Source: Porites lobata (taxonomy: Eukaryota; Cnidaria; Anthozoa; Scleractinia; Poritidae). Taken from it: a stretch of DNA of 64,000 nt. The translations under genes and the position numbers were made by a program. The notes under the pieces were generated by a model. The model was not told the origin of the DNA and made no database searches. It saw only the letters and a list, made by a program, of their open reading frames with translations. The stretch is taken from positions 689,501-753,500 of the forward strand of contig CALNXK010000034.1 in assembly GCA_942486035.1 (NCBI GenBank). Direction: 5' to 3'. This document shows, in pieces, positions 1-12,362 of the stretch; position 1 is the stretch's first letter; every line of letters starts with the position of its first letter.

Positions 1-211
1 CAAAAGTTGGACCTTGTCATAGTGTGAAATAGATTTAATTGTGCTAGAGATGAAATTATATCTGAAAATGATGGCGATGTTAATGCGAACTTCGAGGATG
101 CTGGTTTAGTATTGGACAAAAACGTACCTGTATGTTCGATACAAAATGTTCCTGAAAAATGGGGATGTATTGATCATTTAACATACATGTATTTTTTTTT
201 TTCAACATAAG
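1..211 (+). other. intron fragment of the xylose isomerase gene
   Basis: This stretch lies upstream of the first visible coding exon and ends in a T-rich tract and an AG acceptor at 210-211. I see no coding exon in it. The missing N-terminal exon or exons must lie to the left of the window. Confidence 0.6.
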
Positions 212-3200
212 GTGGTCATGGGAAAGACAATGGAAGATTGGTGTCGATTTTCTGTTTGCTTTTGGCATACATTCAGAGGCACAGGTATGTGGTGAAAAAA
301 ATAACAGGTGTAGATGCTAAGCTTCTGATGTTATTTCAGTGGTTTAACTGCTAAGGAGCATTGTCAAAGACGGACAACAAGACATAGCTTGATCTTAGTG
401 AACTACAATCATAAAAATGTCCTATAATTCTTATTTTCCAAGAGTGATTATTGAAAGGCTTTGCTGGAATTTTCGTGATGCATCAATAAGACAAAATAAA
501 ATGCAACTTACTGCAATTACCCAACAAAATTAATAAAATAATGCATATAAGTATTCACTGTGTTATAGCAGTTTCCTACAGATTGACTATTTGTGGGATT
601 GTGTCCAAGCAAATTTCCCACAGTACAAAGGAACTTACAGAATACCCGCCTTCAGTTCTTTCAATTTCTACATAATCTTCCAACTTGTAAAGCAACTAAA
701 AATAGTCAAATACTGTGGAAAGGATATACCAGTCCGAGAAGATACCATAGGGAATATTTATGGACACAAAATGATACTCCTTATGCTTGACATTTTGACT
801 AACATCTCTATCTTTCCACAGGAGCTGATCCATTTGGTTTTCCTACAATATCACGGCACTGGGACGATGGAAGCAACAGCTTAGAAAATGCAAAAAGAAG
901 GCTGAGAGCAGCATTTGAATTTTTTGTGAAACTTGGTGTCAAATATTATACTTTCCATGACAGGTAAATATCACATTCTTTTCTAGCACATTTTAAAAGT
1001 GTGCACCCCATGTAATTAATAATGCTCAGATCAGTCTTTTTTCTATATTCAGCATGCACAGAAAGTTGTGTTCGATAGCCCAGGGCTAGTGGATTTTGCT
1101 ATTGGGCTAGTAATTTTTGTTCTTAACTTGCGCAACGGGCAAGTGCTGTTTTTTGGGGAAATTCAAATTACAGAAGGATTGTAATCAATCCTGCTAATCA
1201 AAAAGGGTTTGGGGGCTAGTTGAAATGACTTGTGGGCTAGTACATACTAGCTACAGCGTGCCCGATAAATGGCAGGCTGTAAAACTGTCTTTCTTTGCTC
1301 CCTGATATTGGCCTTTTTTCCCAGTCGACACAACTCATTAACTCATCCTTACTTTTTCTATTTACTCCTTGAACATTACTTCCAAATCACTGAAAAGATG
1401 AGTAACTTTGAAATCTCTGTATATAGCCATCCCTGAAGATCTAGGAGGCAGTTACAGTCAAACCAGAAAAACCGTGAAATACCAGAAATATTTCTGGATT
1501 GTTATTGTGTTGCAAGAAAAAAGCCAATCAGGTATGAGAAAACTAAACTGCAAGCAAGACTGTTAATTAGTTTGTGGTTTTGTGGCTAGTTCACGTGTCC
1601 TGATCTTTGCCGCGATTGGTCATGACACAATAAACATTCCTGAGATATTTCAAGTGTTCATGGTTTTCCCAGTCGCACTTTGGAATTTACAAATGTCAGA
1701 AAAGTCTATAAGGGGAAAAGAGAACCACTGGGCAGTTGTAGAAGAACTTCTTTTTTTAAATTCTGGTTATTTCTTAGCCTATCGCAAACAAGGAATTTAA
1801 ATGCCCAAGTGTCTCTGGAACTGTTTTTGTAAGATAAACTGCCCATGGAGTGTAAACTTGTACGTAAATATTCTATCCCACCAGGTTGTCTTAGGGATTG
1901 TATGTTGCTGTAAACAACTGTGCTTTAAACTTGAATCATTGTTCCAAACAGTTTAATATCTAAATTCTCTTTTAGAAGTAAATGTAGTTTAAGTAAATGA
2001 ACTGTTTTATTTTGCTAGGGACATTGCCCCTGAAGGAGAAAATTTAAAGGAAACAAATTCTAATCTTGATGAGTTGACTGATCTCGCTTTAGAGCTGCAG
2101 GAAAAAACTGGAGTCAAGCTTCTTTGGGCCACTTGCAACCTTTTTGCCAACCCAAGGTAATTTGAACTTGAAACATTGTAAATATTTATTACTGAGAGAA
2201 AAAGGTCTGAGCATTTATAAGCTCCATAAGACTGGGCCTTGTTCACAGTGGACTGAACATATCATAATTTATGATCTGTGACCTGATCAGTCTGGTCCAG
2301 TTTGCTGGAAGGTTGCAGTGGCGAATCCAAGGGGGGCCAGCCCGCCCTCTTATTTTTGGACCAAACTGAGGCCCGAAGGACCGAAAAAATTTTGTTGGCA
2401 GATCGGCATCCCCCCCTCCCCCCCCTTATCTCAAGGTCTGGATCTTGCACTGGGTTGTGTCTCCCCAATTTCTATTCAGGGATTGATTATTGTGCTCTGA
2501 TACTGAAATGATCCTGAGCTACTCCCCTGGTCAGCAAGTCTCAGTCTCTAATCAAAGTCCATGCATTATGAATATCAACATTGTGCTCTAGTTTGTCTAC
2601 ATGAATGTGTCTAGACTCCTCTGAGAAGGTAAATACATAATTTTATTTCCGAGTGAAAACCAGACTAGAGGGTAATTTTCGGTAATTTGAAAATAGAACT
2701 CTTCATTGTAATATTGTTCATCCCCAACAGAATTTGACAATTTACATATTAAATTGTGCCGGCTGCTCAATCACAACTTTACATTGAAAAACCCTTTGTT
2801 ATTTTGCTTTGTATCTTTTTTAACAGGTACATGAATGGTGCAGCTTCTAATCCAGATGCTCATGCATTCGCTCATGCAGCAGCACAAGTGAAGAAAGGTC
2901 TAGAGATTGCCAAAAAACTTAGAGCAGAAAACTTTGGTAGGTTTAATCAAACATGCAGACATCTGGCAATTGTTTTATTTATCTCATCAATTAAAAGTAA
3001 GTTAACAATAACATACAGGCTCAGAATTAGTTTATTCTTTTAACCTGAAAGCAATAATTTATTATGTTTAATAGTGAGGATCTAGTAATATCACAATACA
3101 TAATCACATTATTTTATCAATTATTATTATTAAATAGATTATTTTATCAAATTTATTAATTTAATGAATAATAAATTTAATAATTTAATGATATTTTAAA

Positions 3201-6200
3201 TGACAATAATATTATACAATGACTTTGTTTAAATCAGTAATGTTTGTACAATAACTGAAATTGAGAGTGATATAGCTGTTTCCTGATACGTTCATTAACT
3301 TGTAATGACAGTTTTCTGGGGTGGACGCGAAGGTTACCACACATTGCTCAACACAGATGTCAAGAGAGAACTTGATCACATGGGCAGGTTTTTTCAAATG
3401 GTCGTAGGTAATTTTTTTACATTATATTGTCTCATTTGACATTCCTATTTTGAAGTTTCCTATTTTGAAGTTTCCTCTAGTTCCTAGAGTTGTTGGGTAG
3501 TAACTGAGAGACTAAGATAATTTTCTTAACTTCCCACACCTATGAATATGATTCATTTCTTTACCAGCTGACACATCTATCCACATTTAGCACTGATCAC
3601 TGATCAGTTGTTTCCTTGTACATGTACCAGTTATCATTCACTGTTCGTTGACTTATTCAAGAGGTAGTCAAGAAAACACTTTCATAGTTTGTAGAACTTG
3701 TTCCCAGCTTTAAGAGGCAAAAAGGCCTTTTTCAGATCTTGTGAACATTTCCCTATAATCATTAGCTAAAATGGTGGCTTAACTTGTAGGCCATTTGCAT
3801 TGTGGCATAATCTAAAACTTCTACCAGAATCAATTTCATTTTCCCTTTTATAATTATTATATAAATATAGTAATACCATTGAGGCCTGACTTGCACCAAA
3901 AAGGCCTGATTTTCACAAGAAAGCAAAACCCTGTAGGATTCAGCTAGTAAAGTAGTAGTAAAATGATGTCTTTTTTGACCTTGTAATGACTTATGTTAAA
4001 ATGATTATAACTTTTCAGATTATAAAGAGAAGATAGGATTTACAGGCCAGTTGCTAATTGAGCCCAAACCAAAGGAACCAACTAAGCATCAGTATGACTA
4101 TGGTTGGTATTAGTAGATTATTCTGAATGCTACAACCTGACCTTTATTTTTATCATAATCCAACACTTAATTTCTTTTATCAATTATGTCATTCCTTTTT
4201 ACCGTGACAAAGTCTTTTGGTTCCTTTTCCTTTTTCTTTTATTTCTTTCCATTCATTCTCCCTCAGTTTAGTTTAAAATTAATATTGCTTTCATACATTC
4301 ATACATTTCCACATTCCTTTCCTTCAGTTCTAACTTGTCTTAGGTTTTTCTTCATTTCCCTCTCCTTCAGTTCTTTTCTTTCTTTAATTTTTTCCCTTTC
4401 ATTTCTTTTTTCCCGCAAATCCTTTCCCTTTTAATTTATTTTTAATCAGTTCTTAGTTTGTTTGATGTCTCCTTTGTTTTCATCCATTTTCTTAATCTCT
4501 GATAAAGACTTGTTTAACTTCTAAGACTTGCTTTAATTTGTTTCAGATGCTCAGACTGTGATTGCGTTCCTGAAAACATATGGACTAGAGGATGATTTTA
4601 AGGTTAGCCTGCTTACAACAACATGGCAAACCATGTTACTTACATTTCAGATCTCTCAGTGGTTAGAGCATCTGACTAGTGGTATACAGATTGGAAAGTG
4701 TAGAGTTTAAGGGGACTGTGTCATAGTTCATTCAGTCCATTCAGCTCATTCAGTCTAGTTCATTGGTTAATAATGCCAACTGCGACATGTTTTTATTATT
4801 TGCAACGGAACTTAACAGAATACATGTAAATGGAAAAATTACAGTGTTATGTCAAACAAATAAATTGTCTCCTAAACGCAGTATATCAAAGGTTTCAAAC
4901 AACATAAATTGCAGTAGGCAGGATGAGTGTCAAATGAACCTAGTATAGGGCCTCACTCTTCATGAGTTCTCTGTAGCTCAAGTGGATAGAGCGCCCACCC
5001 ACCTGGTGTTAAATTGGGAGGACATAGGTTCGAATCCTGTCAGGGACTCAGATTTTTCTTTGTCCCACGCTCCTGACATGCTGATTAATTCATTTTCACA
5101 ACAATCATACACAACATAAATAAACTTTGAATACCTGTTAGTCTAACAAGTTTTCACGAACCACAATTGCAATCCATTTCAATCTTCTTTAAGTTTTTCC
5201 ATCCGTGCCTCCTTTTTGTATTTGCTGTATTATTTATACCTTCCCTTCATTTTCTAAGCAGTTATTTCACTCAGTTTGGTGGTGGTCCCTATTGTTTGAA
5301 TTTGGATAAATTTCGTGACACAGCTCAATTTTATCTGATGTCCCATCTCCACACGTAATTCATTGTTTCATTTATTTATTTTTTTTCCGCATTGTTTTTC
5401 ACAGCTGAATATTGAGCCTAATCACACCACCCTGGCTGGGCACTCCTATGAACACGATGTTGTAATGGCCTCAAAGTACGTTATTTTTTTCTGGTTTCCA
5501 CCCTAGCTTTTTCTTTTCTATCATCTTCTTCAGCCTAGACCACCCACGTCGCCTCTAAATTTTTGAACAGACACCCTTACCTGTTTTGAAGTTAGGAACT
5601 TGCTGAGAGGAATTAGAGTTTCCGCCTAGCTCATGTTATTATTATTTTTATTTCGCTCTTCTGATTTGCTCACTCACTTTACAATTACAGGAAGACCGAC
5701 TGCAATCTTAACCTCACATTAGAGTAAAGCTATATGTTTGCACGGAATCAATTATTTTTGCACTCTGAGAGTTACAGTTTTGTCATTTGTATGACTTTCA
5801 GGAGTTGCAAAGTTAAACAAAGTCTAAATCGTCTTTTCTTTGTCGTGAACAGGTTTGGTTTTCTTGGTTCAATTGACTCCAACACTGGATCACCCGATCT
5901 TGGTTGGGACACAGATCAGTTCCCCATGGATATTAAGAACTGCACGCTTGTTATGAAGGTTCGTCTGCTTAAAGCCGTGAAATATGCACCGAGCAACCAG
6001 TCGCGTTGTATTGAGTTGGTAGAAAGTTCAGATTTGGGAGGCCACAACGGCAACGACACTGACAATGACGAAATTTATTATCACGTTTGCAAACTGTAAA
6101 CGTTAATTAGAACCACGTAGAGTATTCCCTTTGCTCAGTTTCATTCAAAAGAACTACTTTGGATAGTGTTTATCCGACCATTTTCTATTTTGAGAAATTG

Positions 6201-9158
6201 TCTCATTGCATTTGACGTTTGCCTTTTGCCGTAAACGTGATTCTACTGAATCTATTCAAATCACCAAAAACAGGGGCGACAGAGAGAACCTTAATGGCAC
6301 GTAAACATTCTATATGAATAATGAACACTTACACTGTAAAAGGCAATGAGTATTTGGTGTATTATTTACCATTCTCCGCAAAACAAATGGACTGCATTAT
6401 AGTCTTTTTTCAAATATGATACTTGACTAAAAACCGTTACACAACGTAGCAAAAATATGAGGCAATTGTCATTAACGTGCATGTAAAACTCTATTGTAGG
6501 CCATTATCGAACAGGGAGGACTGACACCTGGTGGACTTAACTTTGACTGTAAAATTCGCCGTGAATCTACAGACCTAGAGGACATGTTTATAGCTCACAT
6601 CGGTAAGTCTGTTATGTATAAGTGCAATAGAAAGAGTGAAATCAGTGTGAAAAGATACACATACTATCCTGTTAATGCTTTTAAAATGGTGCAAAATTTA
6701 CAAAATAAAGCTAAGGAAGTTACTTTAAGTATTTTTCGCCAAAGAGTGAAAGATCTTTGTATGTGAACGTACCAGGGTATTTGGGCCACAGAGCTGAGAT
6801 GACTATGTGGCCTGACCTTATTTCCTTCGCGTGAAACAACGAAGAGTCAGGGTGGATACAGGGGGTAATCCTTCAACTTTACTCTTGTGGTTACAATCCC
6901 CTCCTTTCTTTTCTCGGTTACCCCTTCTCCCGGCCCCATCTTAAAGACGCTATGTCACGTCATTTGCTATCACGCGTATGTTTTTGACGAGCTAAAATGC
7001 GTCTTCGCATCAATTGAATCCCAATAGTAATGCTCCAATTTTGTTATTTTAGACTATATTCAGGCATTAAAACTGTTTCCTGTCGTCCATTGCTACAGAT
7101 GGCAGGGATGGACATGGACTGAAAGTTGTAAAAGTTGGGAACACTTTTTTACGTTTTAATGCTTCGCTTGCAAAAATCATCAATAGGAAGTATTGGTTAG
7201 TGCTCCCTGATGAAATTTCTTTGATTATTTCTTCATACCTAACCTCTATAGGAACATTTTTTGTGTGCGGGTAATGACTTCAGCACAGAATTGACCAGCC
7301 TGACCTTAAACAGCAATGTCCTCCTGACAACTGTCCTGGCATAGCCCCTTTAATCTGAAGGGAACCCACCCCTCCTCCATAAAAAGACCCCGATTCTTTC
7401 TGGGGCCAGTTTCTCGAAGTCTCGGTAATTACTGGGGCCTGACTTTGTAGTTGTTTTACGTTACCATGTTTCCATTCAAGATGGAAGTTTTAGTAGTTTC
7501 GATAGTAAGGCAAAAAACAATCAGTTAATAAAACAAACCAGTCCGACGTCTTAGGGTGTTTAGAAGCTGCAGTCCCATTCTTTAGGTTTCTATTTTAAAA
7601 TTTGGCTTCGGTTCAGAAGAGCTACCGGGGACTTTCGAAAAAATAGGCCTCGGGTTAGAATATTCATTGGGCTCCTTTCTGTTTTAGGTGCAATGGACTC
7701 GTTTGCTCGAGGACTTAAAAATGCTGCCAAGCTCATTGAAGACGGGACCTTAGATTCTTTAGTCAAGGTTGGTTAGAAAACGTATTCCATTCCAAGTAAA
7801 GGTCAGCCTTCGGGAATTTTTGACAAACTATTTTCTCGTTGCCACTGCGTCATGAATAGTTAAGAGAGGTGCTTATCGGCAAACTTATATTTATTCGTTC
7901 CTTATTGAAGCCACTGTCAACACTTTGCAGCATCAAGATTAAGCTGCAGTGAAAGGTCTGCCCGCTGATATAAACCTTGCTTTTGCATTGAAAAACCATG
8001 ACCAATTGTAATAATCACCAAGAAGAAGTTACCAAAATCGAAATGCTGTGTATGCCTTTACAAAAAGCCTGTTCTATTTTTAAGAATTGATTTAACTTTA
8101 ATGAAACCTTGATCAGAATAATCGGATGACAACGTTCATGTTCTGGTTTTGATTCCAGGATCGTTACAGTAGTTTTGATAAAGGCATCGGAGCAAAAGTA
8201 GAGAAAGGAACGACTTCTTTAGAGGAACTTGAGGTTAGTCCGGGGCAGGGGTTCTTTACTGGCGGGTTCTTTTATGTAAAAATAAGAATCTCTTCTAAAC
8301 AAACACAAAAAAGAATGTGAGGGTGGAAGTGACGCGAGTTTTAACAAGCACCGCGGTCCATTTTAAAGTAAATACAGTCGAAGTGAGACCACCTCTCGTG
8401 AGCGACCACCTCCCATAGCGTCCTCCTAGATCCAAAACACCAAACTTTTTCGAGTGAAATCACTACAGTTGCAGCCTCTCGTAAGCGATCGCTTCAACCT
8501 TTTAGGATGTTGGCCTAAAGATATTCCATTGTTTTTATCCACCCGTAAACGACCGCATAGCCATTGTTTGATGTCTATGTTTGCTGTGTGTAGTACACTA
8601 CTCAGAATATGCAAAGAACTTATTGTGACAACATGAAACTGAACATATCGTTACTTAGAAGTCGCATACAACGAATTCTCTTACTGATTCGGACCTCTTC
8701 TATGAGGGGAAACCCTGAGGTTCGATTCTCGTAAGCGACTTACTTGGTCTAGAATGCACAAGAAGCGTTTCTGTGCGAGTAAGGGCGACCACGTAAGGCA
8801 TGGCTTGATCTCTATGTTCGTTGTATGTACTTCACTACTAAGAGAATGCGATGTGCTTTTGGTGACATCATGAAACTACACATATCGTAACTTAGTGATT
8901 ACATGCACTGAATTCTCTCCAAAAATGTAGATGTGTTCGGTCCTTTTCTAGGAAGGAATCCCTTGTGGTTCGATTCTCGCAAGCGACCACTAGATCTTCG
9001 CATTTTGGATGGTCGCTTACGTGAGGTTTGGCTGTTGGTGATCCTAATAGTCTATATGGATTTTTCTTTGATAGGCTTACATCTTGGAACACGGGGAACC
9101 AGAGCTTATATCTGGCAAACAGGAGAAATGCGAAGCCATCGTCAATTTCTTTGTGTAG
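212..9158 (+). CDS. xylose isomerase (EC 5.3.1.5), 5'-partial, 13 coding exons
   Basis: The enzyme interconverts D-xylose and D-xylulose (also glucose and fructose) in a metal-dependent TIM barrel. Exons: 212-284, 822-963, 2019-2156, 2827-2936, 3312-3407, 4019-4102, 4547-4602, 5405-5475, 5853-5958, 6500-6602, 7688-7767, 8159-8233, 9075-9158. All junctions are GT-AG and phases match. The sum is 1218 nt, 405 residues plus TAG. Collinearity with bacterial XylA begins near its residue 32, so roughly 30-45 N-terminal residues are missing. Both family signatures are visible: FHDRDIAPEG (catalytic His, across exons 2-3) and LLIEPKPKEP (metal-binding Glu, exon 6). Also visible are WGGREGY, the EPNHTTLAGH metal/substrate segment (exon 8) and WDTDQFP (exon 9). 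The end reads SGKQEKCEAIVNFFV. No targeting signal can be judged without the start. The gene converges on A1, whose stop is about 370 bp beyond this one. Introns contain SINE and inverted-repeat elements. Family assignment is very secure. Confidence 0.95.
1066..1262. repeat. dispersed GGGCTAGT-rich repeat in intron 2
   Basis: The motif GGGCTAGT (or GGCTAGT) recurs about five times between 1082 and 1250 around an AT-rich core. This looks like a repeat insertion in the intron. The family is not recognised. Confidence 0.35.
2316..2452. mobile_element. short inverted-repeat element, 5-bp target duplication GGTTG
   Basis: The ends are CAGTGGCGAATCC and GGATCTTGCACTG, imperfect inverted repeats. 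GGTTG lies directly outside both ends (2311-2315 and 2453-2457). The middle is C/G-rich. It belongs with the elements at 37122 and 62976, which have the same CAG...CTG ends and also 5-bp duplications. It sits in intron 3 of the xylose isomerase gene. Confidence 0.65.
4186..4440 (+). repeat. polypyrimidine tract in intron 6
   Basis: About 250 nt of almost pure C/T on the + strand. It gives a spurious open frame rich in Phe, Ser and Leu. No coding character. Confidence 0.7.
4966..5075 (+). mobile_element. tRNA-derived SINE in intron 7
   Basis: There is an A-box-like GTAGCTCAAGTGGATAGAGCG at about 4973-4993 and a perfect B box GGTTCGAATCC at 5027-5037, at tRNA spacing. A non-tRNA tail starting TTTTTCTTTGTCCCACGC follows. 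The acceptor stem does not pair as in a working tRNA, so I call a SINE and not a tRNA gene. The 3' end is uncertain. Confidence 0.7.
8374..9035. repeat. CTCGTAAGCGACC-rich inverted-repeat element in intron 12
   Basis: The ends are related inverted repeats (ACAGTCGAA...CTCTCGTGAGCGACC on the left, GGTCGCTTACGTGAGGTTTGGCTGT on the right). The motif (C)TCGTAAGCGA recurs inside at several places. Most of it, from 8401 onward, is copied three more times in the array with the adjacent terminal exon (24316, 42598, 60563). Confidence 0.55.
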
Positions 9159-9361
9159 ACAAACTATGAGTAATGAAATCCCTGGAATGAAATGCGTAAC
9201 TCGCAGTCAGTAATAATACAGACATTAATTACCATAAAACTCGTCGTCCTGTGCAACATGATGCTCTAGCTGTTAAAGTATATCTCATTTTTTTTAACCT
9301 GCAAGGGTTGATAAAAAGTACCACATTTTTAGACGAATGGTTTTAAGTAATATATTTTGCA

Positions 9362-9367
9362 ATTAAA
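9362..9367 (+). promoter_or_regulatory. possible polyadenylation signal ATTAAA for xylose isomerase
   Basis: The common variant hexamer ATTAAA lies 204 nt after the TAG stop, still on the near side of the A1 stop codon. No canonical AATAAA lies closer. The position is plausible but the hexamer is weak evidence alone. Confidence 0.35.
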
Positions 9368-9529
9368 GTAGAGGACGATTAAGTTACACATGTCCATTAT
9401 TGAACTTTTTCGGCTTTATAAAAAAAGTTCCTGTGTCTTGCCTCCTTAACATTAGTTCTTTTATCTACTTGAACATTAAGCTAGCCCACTTTCTCTTGGA
9501 TGGAACTCTGACGCGGAACGTGAATAGCA

Positions 9530-12362
9530 TTAACGTATCAAAGTTATTATAACTTCACCATCGCCTTTGTTGACCCCCGCCATGTTCTTCTGATCTGTAC
9601 CGTTATTATATGATCCGCCTCCCCCAGCGGTTCCTTTAGTTTTAGTTCCCACTACTCCCCCACCGGAATAACCACCCCCTCCCCCTCCATTAACCATAGC
9701 AAACCCACCTCCGCCAAAACCACCAGGGGAAGCTGGACATGTTCCCCCAGTTCCCCCTTTGGTAAAACTCAACGCCCCGGTTGCAATTGCAACACCGCCT
9801 TTCCCATCCCCTCTTAGTCCTGCTCCTGCTCCAGATGTTAATGTAGAATCATTTTTTCCCGTGTCAACACTGCAGACTTGTCCCCCGTGGCCCCCTGTTC
9901 CTCCACACTGGGTCCCATTCGCTGTCGCCTGACCGGGGTCACCGTCGGTAAATTGGTTACGTGTTGGCCCTCCACCTCCTCCCCCACCGGCAATTATAAG
10001 TGGAGTGTTATCAGATAGGGTTACAAACGTTCCACCACCCCCTCCCCCTGGTCTATCTGCGAAGGTTATAGATGTACCACCCTCCTGTCCGACTAGGATT
10101 TTGATTTGACTTCCTCGTGAAAGTTTGAAGGATCCTATTATCTTTGCGCCTAAGCCACCAAGCCTCCAAGGAAGCGGATAAGGTTGTGTTCCGTCGGTAC
10201 CATTTCCGCCAGAAGCACCTGATGCTTCAATAACGTAAGTTCCAGTCACGGGCACAGTCCAAATTTGGATTCCGTTGTTTAAAGTAACTTTTCCTTCCAG
10301 TGACGTTCCTGCATATCCAGATAAATCACTTGGCCCAGTTTCTCCTCTGGCACCCAGTGTCGTAAAGACGTATTTCTGGTCTGAAAAAAAAAAAACGTTA
10401 TGACTTAAATAACTCGGCTGGTGGTCAAATCGTCTCAGTCCTGAAGCAAACTCAGTAAATTAACACCTACATTGCTCTTATCTTACCATGATGTTTTCCT
10501 CCGGCTGAAAATACTGGCTCCTAAAAAGGATATGAAATGCAGCTCAATTTTGTGTTATTTCTCTTCTGAACATTACTTCTCTTGGGGACTTAAGATCTGA
10601 CGACGGTGACGGCAACGAGAACGGCGACGACCGTTAAGCAATAGGTTTAATAAGCAAACCAACAACTCTGCACATGCATCATGCTTTTTTGTACATTTCT
10701 TTGCTGACACCGCACGATTACGACGTTAAAATGGGCCAAATTTCACGCTTCGTGGAGGACGTAGGAGAGTTTGCCTACATTTGTCAATCTAGGTGAGTTG
10801 GACTAATCGAGATAAAGATTGAAAGATTGCTGCGTAGGGTGGAGCATAGCTTGCTAGCAGGCTGTATTCTTGCTCATCCCCACTGGTCAGGTCTCTGTCC
10901 AGGAAAGGCGGAAAACAAGCAAAACGCATTCAATCAGTGTATGTGTTTTACGTGAGGGGTCATTTATTCAATTTAAGTTATTTGGGGGGGCGGGGTGGGG
11001 TTGGAGTCGGAATCAAAAACAGAAATCCCAAAATGAGGGTTGAATTTAATAATAGCATTAAGTACTACTCACGCTTAAGTTGACGAACTGTCCAAAGGTA
11101 TACCCCCTTTGAGTGGTGAGAGCTCCGTGGATACTCGCGTCAGTTGCTTCTTCATTTAGTTCACAATCTCCATTTTCGATGTTTTCATAGTTAAAAGACA
11201 TGCAGTTTGACCGTGCCAAACATAATTGTGCGCATGACAGGAGGTCATAAGTCCGCTGTTTGTGAATGGTGTATCCTCTGAGCACGTGATTATCCTTGGT
11301 ACTTACAGTAGATGAACGGCGCATGTCTTCCCTTATCAGTAAAAGACTAACAGGAGGGGTAATGCAAACTAAGATGAAAAATACTTTCATCGTGTATACC
11401 CTATCAAAAAAGATATTCGAAAAGTAAGTTAGATTTCGAATTTAAGGCAAAACAACAAAAAAACATTTCTAGAGCTATTGTAAACTGCAGAATAAAGATA
11501 AATTTCCTTTATAATTGTATTTTTGTAGAAGACATCACAGCTGTTGCAAATTAAGCCACAATATCAAGCCGGTTTTATCCGAGCGAATCAGGGGCAAAAT
11601 CCAGAGCACATAAGCACTTTAACAAGTTTCTACGAGCCAGTAACAACATAATTTACTGTGAAGAAAGTCTGTGGAAGTCATGTAGTTTACGTCATGTCAT
11701 GAGTGAAGGACAAAGAAAATTTCTTGAGTCTCCAACTGGATTCGAACCTAATATCTTCCAATTACCGGCTGGCTCTCTTTCCCCGGCGCATTCTTACGAG
11801 CCACGGAGAGACTGAAGCCAGACTCGTGAAGAGCACACTCATTCTATATGTTACAAGCGTTCTGTATGCTACTAGGATCAGCATTGTCAAGAGCGTAAAG
11901 TTTGGTAATAAATGAAGGAAATGGAAAATTTTACTCTTGTCAATAGCGTTGGGCAAAATCTCAAGTCCCTGACAAAATTTAAACTTGTGACCTTCCAAAG
12001 ACCAGATCAGTAGGTTCGTGCTCTATTCTCTGAGATCAGCAATGTGAACATAATGAATGAATAGTTGCTGCTACCATGACTGGCAGATGACTTAAAACCC
12101 AGGAAAGACTCAGGAAATGCTGTGTCTTGCATTCCACCGACGTCACAGTGATGAATGTGCCAAAAAATAAGAAGGGGCTCAATATAGCCCCCTCTTTTGA
12201 AGACGTTGCATTGGATCGAAATCAAATTTAACAATATCATGCAATCTTCTATTTAACGTGTCGCCTTATTATTATATCACTTGGTGCTGTACCTTGGATG
12301 TCCATATTAGACTGTGCAGTATATAGATTACCTTACCTTAGTTGTGATTTAGGGTGGTTCAT
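9530..12362 (-). CDS. GRP-A1: secreted PAN/apple + ALK-type glycine-rich protein, complete
   Basis: Coding exons in transcript order: 12362-12337 (ATG, 8 codons + 2 nt), 11400-11073, 10520-10487 (34 nt), 10380-9530. All sites are GT-AG, phases 2/0/1 agree, total 1239 nt, 412 aa. Residues 1-13 are basic (MNHPKSQLR then VYTMK); about 14-31 are a hydrophobic signal or anchor. The PAN/apple domain spans about 48-95 with LSCAQLC, CMSFNY and CELN (Cys 65, 69, 75, 88). From residue 130 the glycine-rich domain begins YVFTTLGARGETGPS, passes IQIWTVPVTGTYVIEASG and many GGGGG runs with three Cys, and ends NKGDGEVIITLIR. This order is that of the ALK/LTK glycine-rich region (Pfam Gly_rich). No kinase or later membrane segment follows, so a secreted protein is inferred. 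An alternative start is the Met at 11390. The partner or role is unknown. It converges on xylose isomerase. Confidence 0.85.
11725..11815 (-). mobile_element. tRNA-derived SINE fragment in intron 1 of GRP-A1
   Basis: On the - strand, CCGTGGCTCGTAAGAATGCGCC is an A-box-like start and GGTTCGAATCC (11738-11748) is a B box. The same element sits at the same place in A2 and A3, so it predates the A duplications. Confidence 0.6.

Noticed and set aside
4186..4434. 82-codon open frame of Phe, Ser and Leu
   Set aside because: It is only the polypyrimidine tract of an intron.
4973..5045. A tRNA gene in intron 7 of xylose isomerase
   Set aside because: A and B boxes are good, but the acceptor and anticodon stems do not pair and a SINE-type tail follows.
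212..9158. Bacterial contamination as the source of xylose isomerase
   Set aside because: Thirteen exons with GT-AG introns containing the same repeat families as the rest of the window.
9530..10255. Glycine exon as a stand-alone gene starting at its own MPVTG codon
   Set aside because: The codon is GTG inside a longer exon; the frame continues upstream to a splice acceptor and joins the 34-nt and PAN exons in phase.
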